Source: DATACN01 sp038215095 | GTDB taxonomy: Bacteria > Actinomycetota > Thermoleophilia > Solirubrobacterales > Thermoleophilaceae | DNA length: 5,009 bases | Direction: 5' to 3' | Assembly: GCA_038215095.1 (NCBI GenBank) | Contig: JBBQRG010000122.1 | Location: forward strand, 1-5,009 | In this document: piece after piece, positions 1-5,009 of the stretch | How positions within the stretch are numbered: the stretch's first letter is position 1 | How the letters are laid out: every line of letters starts with the position of its first letter | The notes under the pieces: model-generated | What the model was told of the DNA's origin: nothing | The model's input: only the letters and a program-made list of their open reading frames with translations | Database searches by the model: none | Made by a program: the position numbers and the translations under genes

Positions 1-375
1 GCGGTCATCGGTGCCTCCGCCCTCGCCTCCGGCGTCAAGGCCGCGGCGCCCGCACACGCCCAGCAGCCCACCGACACCACGACGGGACAGGGCGCCCCGC
101 CCACCGTCTCGCCCCAGCAGCTCGACAAGCAGCTGGCCGACCCGGGCAAGTCGGACCGCAAGCGCCCGTCGCGCACCGCCAAGGGCCCCAACGGCTCGAT
201 CCTCGTCCGCCCCGGCGACTCGCTGTGGACGATTGCCCACGGCGAGCTTGGTGGCGGGCCCAGCAACGCCCGCATCGCCAAGGAGGTCGACCGCCTCTGG
301 TCGCTGAACGCCGCCCGGATCGGCACGGGCAATCGGGACCTGATCCGGCCCGGGCAGCGCCTGAAGCTGCGCTAG
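1..375 (+). CDS. LysM domain protein, exported or membrane-anchored (5' end missing)
   Basis: The reading frame is open from the first base and gives 124 residues to a TAG stop; the start lies outside the window. The first 20 visible residues are Ala/Gly/Val-rich and end in AHA-QQ. This looks like the end of a signal peptide or membrane anchor with an AxA cleavage site, so probably only a short N-terminus is missing. Residues 21-65 are a Pro/Thr/Gln and then Lys/Arg-rich low-complexity linker. Residues 67-124 form one C-terminal LysM-like module: it opens with LVRPGDSLWTIA, has a central LWSLNAARIG segment and closes with DLIRPGQRLKLR. LysM modules bind N-acetylglucosamine polymers such as peptidoglycan, so a role at the cell wall is likely. 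No catalytic domain is visible in this part. The spacing between the opening and closing motifs is longer than in a minimal 44-residue LysM, as in many actinobacterial examples. The gene runs convergently into the next one, sharing the CTAG at its stop. Confidence 0.85.
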   Translation, partial: AVIGASALASGVKAAAPAHAQQPTDTTTGQGAPPTVSPQQLDKQLADPGKSDRKRPSRTAKGPNGSILVRPGDSLWTIAHGELGGGPSNARIAKEVDRLWSLNAARIGTGNRDLIRPGQRLKLR

Positions 376-1298
376 CTCGCGGGCATGACGGCCGCGTCGG
401 GTGACGGACCGCCCTGGGCGCCCACCGCCTGTTGGGCCAGCGCCCAGATTCCCTCGCGCGAGCGCGCGACCGCGAGAAAGCGGGCCGCGTGGCAGAAGAG
501 CGCGTCGGGCACGCCCGTGAGCGCGGCCAGCTCGGGGCCGTCGAGGCCGCCCCAGGTCTCGGGCAGGTCCAACCGGTTGTCGAACGAGCCCAGCTCGCGG
601 GGCACGGCTTCCAGGCCGTACCCCTGGCGCTTGGGGTAGATCACGAACAGCGCCGCGGGCGCCCCGGGCACCATCACCTGCTTCCAGGGCACGTTCTCGC
701 CCAGCTCCACCACGCGCGGGTCGGGGGCGGAGGCGATCGCCTCGCGCACCAGCCGCGCGGCGCGCACCCCGGAGGCGGCCGAACCCACCTCCCGCTGGAT
801 GACCTGGGCGGCCAGGGCCACGGCGGCGTCGAAGCGCCGGCGCTCCTGCTTGGCGGTCAGCGGCTCGTCCCAACGGGCGTTGAAGCCGCCGATCACCCCG
901 CTCACCGTCAGCGGCGGGCGCACGTCCTCGCGCGCGGGGAGCACGAGCGACTGGCCCACGTCGTTGGCGTCCACTCCCTGCACCAGCACCCGGTCGATAT
1001 CGGCGGCCACCTCCTCGTCGCCGCCACACACCCGAGCGCCGTATTCCCGCCACACCAGCCCGAAGGACGCGTAGCGCACGCCGTTGTCGCGCTCCATGGA
1101 GAAGCCGCGCTGGTGGTGGTCGAAGTCACCGGCCGCGGGGTCGTAGGAGAAGCCCACGTCCACGCGCAGGTCGGACGCCTCCAGCGCCTCGCGCTGGCGG
1201 CTGCGGACCACCTCGAGCGGCTCGTCCAGGAGGGAGAGCGCCGCGACGGCGAACACCTCGTCGGCGTGGAAGGACCCGTCATGGGTGACAACTCTCAT
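372..1298 (-). CDS. MYG1/UPF0160 family metal-dependent hydrolase-like protein
   Basis: 308 residues, near the usual length of the family. The N-terminus MRVVTHDGSFHADEV is the family signature, with H6, D7, H11 and D13 as likely metal or catalytic residues. It is followed by VDVG (46-49), a DFDHHQRGF block (58-66, DHH-like), YASFGLVW (76-83) and VQGVDAND (106-113). The C-terminal half carries the other conserved blocks: GFNARWDE (138-145), YPKRQGYGLEAVPRE (221-235), GLDGPELAALTG (251-262) and FCHAARFLA (268-276). Eukaryotic MYG1 has been described as a 3'-5' RNA exonuclease of nucleus and mitochondria; the role of bacterial homologues is not established, so substrate and pathway are left open. 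There is no signal peptide, so it is probably cytosolic. The start at 1298 was chosen because the family motif begins there. An in-frame ATG at 1361 would add 21 unconserved residues and has no Shine-Dalgarno. The gene is transcribed alone, divergent from the protease gene. Confidence 0.9.
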   Translation of the reverse strand: MRVVTHDGSFHADEVFAVAALSLLDEPLEVVRSRQREALEASDLRVDVGFSYDPAAGDFDHHQRGFSMERDNGVRYASFGLVWREYGARVCGGDEEVAADIDRVLVQGVDANDVGQSLVLPAREDVRPPLTVSGVIGGFNARWDEPLTAKQERRRFDAAVALAAQVIQREVGSAASGVRAARLVREAIASAPDPRVVELGENVPWKQVMVPGAPAALFVIYPKRQGYGLEAVPRELGSFDNRLDLPETWGGLDGPELAALTGVPDALFCHAARFLAVARSREGIWALAQQAVGAQGGPSPDAAVMPAS

Positions 1299-1305
1299 CG
1301 GCGCG

Positions 1306-1311
1306 ATCCTA
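1306..1311 (-). promoter_or_regulatory. Candidate -10 element (TAGGAT) or Shine-Dalgarno of the MYG1-like gene
   Basis: On the minus strand TAGGAT lies 7 bases before the ATG at 1298. It fits the TANNNT pattern at the spacing seen for leaderless transcripts in actinobacteria, where transcription would begin at the start codon. The AGGA inside it is also a plausible Shine-Dalgarno, 8 bases before the ATG. Sequence alone cannot separate the two readings. No convincing -35 is visible. Confidence 0.4.
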
Positions 1312-1430
1312 TGGCGCGGCGCCGAGGTCTTGACACCTAGCCGGCCCAAGCGCTCGGCCATAAGGGGAGCAAATCAGCATCGGCGCCGGGCGTGGTGAGC
1401 GCGCGGAGGCGTGGCGCTTCCTTGAGGCGC

Positions 1431-1460
1431 TTGCGTCATCCCCCCAGCCGGGCGTAGGCT
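1431..1460 (+). promoter_or_regulatory. Candidate promoter of the secreted metalloprotease gene
   Basis: TTGCGT (1431-1436) and TAGGCT (1455-1460) are separated by 18 bases and resemble sigma-70-type -35 and -10 boxes, each only a partial match. The -10 ends 9 bases before the ATG at 1470, which predicts a leaderless or very short-leader mRNA. This fits the absence of a purine-rich Shine-Dalgarno just before that ATG. Confidence 0.35.
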
Positions 1461-1469
1461 CGTTCTCAC

Positions 1470-3035
1470 ATGGGGGATTCGAAGAAGGTCGGGATGCTGC
1501 TGTCGATCGCGCTCGCCCTGCTCGTGCTCGCACCCCCTGCCTCCGCGTCGGTCCAGTTCCATGTGAAGGGCCGCTGGACGTGTCAGGAGCCGACCGTCGG
1601 CACCAAGCCGATCGCGGCCGCGCGGGCCGAGCTGTGGCGCTCGCGCTCCTACTACCCGGACGAGAAGATCAAAACGGTCTTCCTCGACAGCGACGGCCGC
1701 TACGACATGAAGATCACGGCGAGCGACAACTTCGAGCTCTACGTAAAGATGCTGCTCACCGACGACAACGGCGTGGAGCTCGAGAACTGGTACTCGCCCT
1801 GGACGTGGAAGGCCGAGACCGGCAAGGCCGACAGCCACTCCGGCACGGTGGACCTCGGCACCTACCAGATCTCCAAGGACGGCTCGGGCAGCCCGAAGTG
1901 CGCAATCTGGCAGGGCGCGCACAACGCCTACGGCGCCTACCGCTCGGTGGTCGGCGCCCGCCCGCCTGACAACCACTACAAGATCGACGCCGAGTATCCG
2001 TGCTGCGGCACGCCGTTCACCACCCGTGCTACCACGCGCTGGCCCGGAGATTTCGGGGTCGGTGTCGACTACCGGGTCTCCATCCACGAGTTCGCCCACT
2101 CGTTCCGCCACAGCTTCGACGGCGGCGAGACCCACTTCCTGCTCGATGTCGCGCGCTTCCAGTACCCCCAATTCCACGCGCCGTGCAAGCACACCAACCT
2201 CGGCTTTGCCTTCAACGAGGGATGGGCCGAGTACTGGTCCGGGGACGTTCCCCAGGATCGGTGCGGTGGCAACCGGTTCGACAGCGAGTACGAGGGCAAC
2301 GTGGCCTACCAGCTCACACAGCTCGAGGGCTGCTCGGACCGCGCGGCGATGGTGCGCGTGCTGCGCGCGGCGCCGGGCAAGATCCACAGCTTCGCCGAGT
2401 ACGAGAACCAGTGGCGCACTCAACTCGGCAAGGGACCGTGCGGGTACACGCCGGCGCCGCCCGGTACCGGGGGAGGCAAGCCGCCGCCCACGACTGTCCC
2501 CTCCCAACCCGAGGTGCTGCGCCAGGTGCGCGACCAGAAGCAGACCGTGAGGGCCCTCAAGCGTCGAGCCGCGACCGCGCGAGGACGGGCGAAGCGGCCC
2601 GGGCGGTGCACGAAGGGCGGTTGCCAGGCCGCGCTGGAGCGCCTCATCGCGCCTTCGGCGCTCACCGTGCAGGCCAAGCAGGCGCACCTGGTGCTGGACA
2701 GTCTCGAGCGGGGCCTGGCCGCGGCCCGCAAGGCGAAGTTCAACCCCGCTGCGCAGTACAAGATCGCCGCAGTGCTCGACGCCAGGCGCGACGATTTCGA
2801 GCAGGCCAACCAGAAGATCGTGGTCGCTGGGATGAAGAACGGGCTGAAGGCCATCGGGGACCAGCGCGGGTTCGGGCGGGCGCGCGGCACCGACCTGTTC
2901 AAGACGCTGCGGAACCGTCTGCGGGGCCTCACGCGCGCGCGGCGGAAGGGAGTGGGCACGCCGGCCTCGGTGGAGAACCTGTTCTCCGCACCCGAGTCGC
3001 CGCTCGAGAACGTGCGGCGCGTGAGGGGCGGCTGA
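1470..3035 (+). CDS. Secreted gluzincin-like zinc metalloprotease with N-terminal transthyretin-like segment
   Basis: 521 residues. Residues 1-26 are a signal peptide: SKK n-region, hydrophobic core LLSIALALLVL and a predicted cut after ASA (24-26), so the protein is exported. Residues 28-135 look beta-rich, with VKGRWTC, AELWRS and FLDSDGRYDM blocks, and resemble transthyretin-like domains (inference). The core carries HEFAH (206-210), where H206 and H210 would bind zinc and E207 act as base, and NEGWAEYW (249-256), where E250 is the likely third ligand as in gluzincin NEG motifs. Eight cysteines lie between C38 and C324, suggesting disulfides. A Pro/Gly linker (328-347) leads to a helical, Lys/Arg-rich C-terminus (348-521) with one further Cys pair (C380, C385) and no recognised fold. 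The substrate is unknown. ATG 1470 was preferred over ATG 1494 (residue 9): the later one has an AAGG upstream but loses the charged n-region. The downstream gene is separated by 100 bases, so this is probably a single-gene transcript. I do not recognise a named family; a degenerate, non-catalytic protein is less likely because the motif is intact. Confidence 0.85.
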   Translation: MGDSKKVGMLLSIALALLVLAPPASASVQFHVKGRWTCQEPTVGTKPIAAARAELWRSRSYYPDEKIKTVFLDSDGRYDMKITASDNFELYVKMLLTDDNGVELENWYSPWTWKAETGKADSHSGTVDLGTYQISKDGSGSPKCAIWQGAHNAYGAYRSVVGARPPDNHYKIDAEYPCCGTPFTTRATTRWPGDFGVGVDYRVSIHEFAHSFRHSFDGGETHFLLDVARFQYPQFHAPCKHTNLGFAFNEGWAEYWSGDVPQDRCGGNRFDSEYEGNVAYQLTQLEGCSDRAAMVRVLRAAPGKIHSFAEYENQWRTQLGKGPCGYTPAPPGTGGGKPPPTTVPSQPEVLRQVRDQKQTVRALKRRAATARGRAKRPGRCTKGGCQAALERLIAPSALTVQAKQAHLVLDSLERGLAAARKAKFNPAAQYKIAAVLDARRDDFEQANQKIVVAGMKNGLKAIGDQRGFGRARGTDLFKTLRNRLRGLTRARRKGVGTPASVENLFSAPESPLENVRRVRGG

Positions 3036-3042
3036 CGCGAAC

Positions 3043-3061
3043 TCCTCGCAACGTGCGGGGA
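3043..3061 (+). terminator. Hairpin after the metalloprotease stop, possible terminator
   Basis: TCCTCGCA (3043-3050) pairs with TGCGGGGA (3054-3061) over 8 base pairs, including one G-U, around a 3-base loop. It begins 7 bases after the TGA stop. No T-run follows (AAA and then GCCC come next), so it is not a canonical intrinsic terminator; high-GC actinobacteria often use hairpins without a U-tract. It could also be an mRNA 3'-end stabiliser. Confidence 0.35.
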
Positions 3062-3090
3062 AAAGCCCAGGGAGGTATCCATAACCCCGT

Positions 3091-3099
3091 TGGTAACGT
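3091..3099 (+). promoter_or_regulatory. Candidate extended -10 promoter of guaB3-guaA
   Basis: TGGTAACGT fits the extended -10 pattern TGnTANNNT. It would start transcription near 3106 and leave a leader of about 30 bases before guaB3. No good -35 hexamer is found 16-18 bases upstream. A small inverted repeat, CGTT-GGT-AACG (3088-3098), overlaps it. Confidence 0.3.
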
Positions 3100-3123
3100 G
3101 ATCTTTCGTCCGCAGCCGAACCT

Positions 3124-3130
3124 AAGGTGG
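3124..3130 (+). promoter_or_regulatory. Shine-Dalgarno of guaB3
   Basis: AAGG at 3124-3127, extended as AAGGTGG, ends 8 bases before the ATG at 3136. This decides the start: the in-frame GTG at 3127 lies inside this ribosome binding site and has none of its own. Confidence 0.65.
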
Positions 3131-3135
3131 CCGCC

Positions 3136-4386
3136 ATGGAAGTCGAGATCGGTCGGGGAAAGAGGGGCCGTCGCGCGTACGGCTTCGATGACATCGCAAT
3201 CGTCCCGTCGCGCCGCACGCGGGACCCCGATGACATCGACATCACCTGGGAGCTGGGGCTCTACCAGTTCAAGCTGCCGCTGCTGGGCTCGGCCATGGAC
3301 GGCGTGGTCTCGCCCCGGACCGCGGGCATCATCGGCAAGCTCGGCGGGCTGGCCGTGCTCAACCTCGAGGGCGTGTTCACGCGCTACGAGGATGCCGAGG
3401 AGCAGCTCGAGCGCATCTCAGGCTTCGACAAGGAAGAGGCCACCGCGGAGATGCAGCGCATCTACCAGGAGCCGATCAAGCCCGAGCTGATCGCCAGGCG
3501 GATCCGCGAGGTCAAGGACATGGGCGTGGTGTGCGCCGCTTCGCTGACCCCCCAGCGCGTGCGCACCCACTACGAGGCGGCGCTCGAGGCCGGGCTGGAC
3601 ATCCTGGTCATCCAGGGCACCGTGATCAGCGCCGAGCACGTGTCCACGGACGAGTCGCGCCCGCCGCTGAACCTGAAGGAGTTCACGCGCGAGGTGCCCG
3701 TGCCCGTGGTCGTGGGCGGCTGTGCCTCCTACTCCACCGGCCTGCACCTCATGCGCACCGGCGCCAAGGCCGTGCTCGTGGGCGTGGGTCCGGGCGCTGC
3801 GTGCACCACGCGCGGCGTGCTCGGCATCGGCGTGCCCCAGGCCACGGCCATCGCCGACGTGGCCGCGGCTCGCTCCCAGCACATGCTGGAGACGGGCGAG
3901 TACGTGAAGGTGATCGCCGACGGCGGCATGCGAAACGGCGGCGACATCTCCAAGGCGGTCGCCTGCGGCGCCGACGCGGTGATGATCGGCTCCCCGCTCG
4001 CACGCGCGTACGAGGCGCCCGGCCACGGCTACCACTGGGGCATGGCCACTTTCCACCCCGAGCTCCCTCGCGGCGCGCGGGTGGCCACGACCCAGAACGG
4101 CACGCTGGAGCAGATCCTGATGGGGCCGGCCCACGAGAACGACGGCACGTTCAACCTGATGGGCTCGCTGCGCACCTCGATGGCCACCTGCGGCTACGAG
4201 GACATTCCCTCGTTCCACCGCGCCGAGGTGATGGTGGCGCCGTCGCTGCAGACCGAGGGCAAGCAGCTCCAGCGCGACCAGGCCATCGGCATGGGAGCCC
4301 AGTCCGCGGCGAGCGCCGCTCCGGCCTCAGACGGCGTGAGCAACGGCTCCCAGCCCGCGCAGCCCGAGGCGGCGCTGGTCGAGTAG
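3136..4386 (+). CDS. guaB3: GuaB3 family IMP dehydrogenase-related protein
   Basis: 416 residues, a TIM-barrel protein of the IMP dehydrogenase/GMP reductase superfamily. Visible signatures are YGFDDIAIVPSRRTRDP (15-31), the barrel segment LPLLGSAMDGVVSP (47-60) and DILVIQGTVISAEHVS (155-170), which is typical of GuaB3. The active-site loop is GVGPGAACTTRGVLGIG (216-232) with the predicted catalytic C223. Phosphate-binding elements are ADGG (261-264) and IGSPLAR (284-290), and a GSLRTSMATCG segment (343-353) follows. The CBS regulatory pair of classical IMPDH is absent, as expected for GuaB3. Family members were long annotated as IMP dehydrogenases; a cyanobacterial GuaB3 has been reported to act as a GMP reductase, so the direction of the reaction here is open. 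Residues from about 376 on form an Ala/Ser/Pro/Gln-rich tail of some 40 residues not expected in the core family. The stop overlaps the guaA start by one base (TAGTG), so both sit in one guanine-nucleotide operon. Confidence 0.93.
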   Translation: MEVEIGRGKRGRRAYGFDDIAIVPSRRTRDPDDIDITWELGLYQFKLPLLGSAMDGVVSPRTAGIIGKLGGLAVLNLEGVFTRYEDAEEQLERISGFDKEEATAEMQRIYQEPIKPELIARRIREVKDMGVVCAASLTPQRVRTHYEAALEAGLDILVIQGTVISAEHVSTDESRPPLNLKEFTREVPVPVVVGGCASYSTGLHLMRTGAKAVLVGVGPGAACTTRGVLGIGVPQATAIADVAAARSQHMLETGEYVKVIADGGMRNGGDISKAVACGADAVMIGSPLARAYEAPGHGYHWGMATFHPELPRGARVATTQNGTLEQILMGPAHENDGTFNLMGSLRTSMATCGYEDIPSFHRAEVMVAPSLQTEGKQLQRDQAIGMGAQSAASAAPASDGVSNGSQPAQPEAALVE

Positions 4387-5009
4387 TGGAGGATCGCCCT
4401 GCCGCCATCGTCAACGTTCCGGCCGACGATGCCGAGGCCGTCGAGCCGCAGGCCACCGCTGCCGCCCACGACGAGGTCCTGGTGCTCGACTTCGGGGGCC
4501 AGTACTCGCAGCTGATCGCGCGCCGCGTGCGCGAGTGCGGCGTGTTCAGTGAATTGCTGCCGCACAAGGTCTCGATCGAGGAGATCCAGAAGCGAAAGCC
4601 AAAGGCGCTGATCCTGTCCGGCGGCCCGGCGTCGGTGTACGCCGAGGGCGCGCCGGTGCTGCGGCCCGAGCTGCTCGAGCTCGGGGTTCCCGTGCTGGGC
4701 ATCTGTTACGGCATGCAGGCGATGGTGCTCAACCTGGGTGGGAAGGTCGAGGGCGCGGAGATCGGCGAGTTCGGCCGCTCCCGGCTGACCGTTCACGAGC
4801 CCGGCCGGCTGCTTGCCGGCCTCCCCTCCGATCAGAGCTGCTGGATGAGTCACCGCGACACCGTCTACGAGGCGCCGCCCGGCATGACGGCGCTGGCGTC
4901 GTCGAGCGAGTCGCCGGTCGCCGCGTTCGAGGACGTCGAGCGCGGCCTCTACGGCATCCAGTTTCACCCCGAGGTCGTGCACACGCCTTATGGCACCCAG
5001 ATCCTCACG
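4386..5009 (+). CDS. guaA: GMP synthase (glutamine-hydrolysing), N-terminal glutaminase domain (3' end missing)
   Basis: 208 residues are visible before the window ends in frame. They cover the class I glutamine amidotransferase domain of GMP synthase, which supplies ammonia for the ATP-dependent conversion of XMP to GMP in the cytosol. The sequence shows VLDFGGQYSQLIARRVRE (33-50), LSGGP (77-81), the nucleophile elbow GICYGMQ (105-111) with C107, WMSHRDTV (153-160), and QFHPEVVHT (192-200) supplying H194 and E196. The triad C107/H194/E196 is complete. The ATP pyrophosphatase and dimerisation domains lie beyond the edge. The proposed start is GTG 4386, sharing its G with the guaB3 stop; this implies translational coupling and gives an acidic, Ala-rich N-terminal extension of about 30 residues before the conserved domain. 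The upstream Shine-Dalgarno is poor, and a strong GGAGGA (4388-4393) lies just inside the gene with no ATG/GTG/TTG start in frame at a suitable distance behind it, so the exact start is the least certain point. Confidence 0.95.
   Translation, partial: MEDRPAAIVNVPADDAEAVEPQATAAAHDEVLVLDFGGQYSQLIARRVRECGVFSELLPHKVSIEEIQKRKPKALILSGGPASVYAEGAPVLRPELLELGVPVLGICYGMQAMVLNLGGKVEGAEIGEFGRSRLTVHEPGRLLAGLPSDQSCWMSHRDTVYEAPPGMTALASSSESPVAAFEDVERGLYGIQFHPEVVHTPYGTQILT

Larger units (their letters stand above)
1299..1469. other. Divergent intergenic region between the MYG1-like and metalloprotease genes
   Basis: These 171 bases separate two divergently transcribed genes and should hold both promoters. 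A TANNNT element sits close to each start codon. An imperfect 13-base direct repeat lies at 1413-1438, overlapping the putative -35 on the plus side. No RNA gene, riboswitch or terminator is recognisable. Confidence 0.6.

Noticed and set aside
415..424. Perfect palindrome TGGGCGCCCA near the 3' end of the MYG1-like gene
   Set aside because: It lies within coding sequence, has no loop or T-run and is expected by chance at this GC content.
1330..1335. Perfect TTGACA on the plus strand
   Set aside because: No -10-like hexamer lies 16-18 bases downstream, and the protease start is 135 bases away.
432..1340. Long plus-strand open frame (302 codons) opposite the MYG1-like gene
   Set aside because: It is antisense to a gene with clear family motifs; its His/Val/Gly/Ala-rich translation is typical of a shadow frame in GC-rich DNA.
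3127..3135. GTG 3127 as the guaB3 start
   Set aside because: It lies inside the AAGGTGG ribosome binding site of ATG 3136 and adds only three residues.
3036..3135. Possible riboswitch upstream of guaB3
   Set aside because: I compared it by eye with remembered consensus motifs of purine, ZTP, THF, PreQ1, cobalamin and TPP riboswitches and found no match; the predicted leader is also too short.
1374..3245. Long minus-strand open frame (623 codons) opposite the protease gene
   Set aside because: It runs through the intergenic region and into guaB3, has an Arg/Val/Leu-rich composition with no domain, and mirrors the codon bias of the real gene.
2000..3490. Plus-strand open frame (496 codons) spanning the protease and guaB3 genes
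   Set aside because: It crosses two well-supported genes and the intergenic gap in another frame, with Arg/Ala/Pro-rich composition and no motif.
3418..4218. Minus-strand open frame opposite guaB3
   Set aside because: Antisense shadow, rich in His/Gly/Ala; guaB3 is certain on the other strand.
4194..4982. Minus-strand open frame across the guaB3-guaA junction
   Set aside because: It is antisense to the GMP synthase glutaminase domain, whose catalytic triad is intact; no motif in the reverse frame.

Overview
The window is about 70% GC, with codon third positions strongly biased to G/C. Gene content points to a high-GC Gram-positive bacterium: a LysM protein, a GuaB3-type IMP dehydrogenase paralogue translationally coupled to GMP synthase, and TANNNT elements placed as for leaderless transcripts. 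I favour Actinomycetota, possibly Thermoleophilia/Solirubrobacterales. That placement is inferred from style and gene order, with no marker gene to confirm it. The sequence is almost fully coding: five genes, and no stretch over about 170 bases without one.

Layout. (1) 1-375, plus: 3' part of a secreted or membrane-anchored LysM protein, cut by the left edge. (2) 372-1298, minus: a MYG1/UPF0160 family protein, convergent with the LysM gene; the two stop codons share one CTAG. (3) 1299-1469: divergent intergenic region with candidate leaderless-type promoters on both sides. (4) 1470-3035, plus: a secreted zinc metalloprotease-like protein. It has a signal peptide, an N-terminal beta-rich segment resembling transthyretin-like domains, a HEFAH...NEGWAEYW gluzincin-type site and a long basic helical C-terminus. 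(5) 3036-3135: intergenic region with a hairpin just after the protease stop, a possible extended -10 element and a clear Shine-Dalgarno. (6) 3136-4386, plus: guaB3. (7) 4386-5009, plus: guaA, cut by the right edge within or just after its glutaminase domain.

How the genes work together. guaB3 and guaA overlap by one base and form a purine (guanine nucleotide) operon. The LysM protein and the metalloprotease are both exported and may act at the cell envelope, but nothing links them directly. The MYG1 homologue looks like a stand-alone gene. I see no mobile element, CRISPR array, tRNA or rRNA. No multi-gene undescribed system is evident; the most novel item is the domain combination of the secreted metalloprotease.
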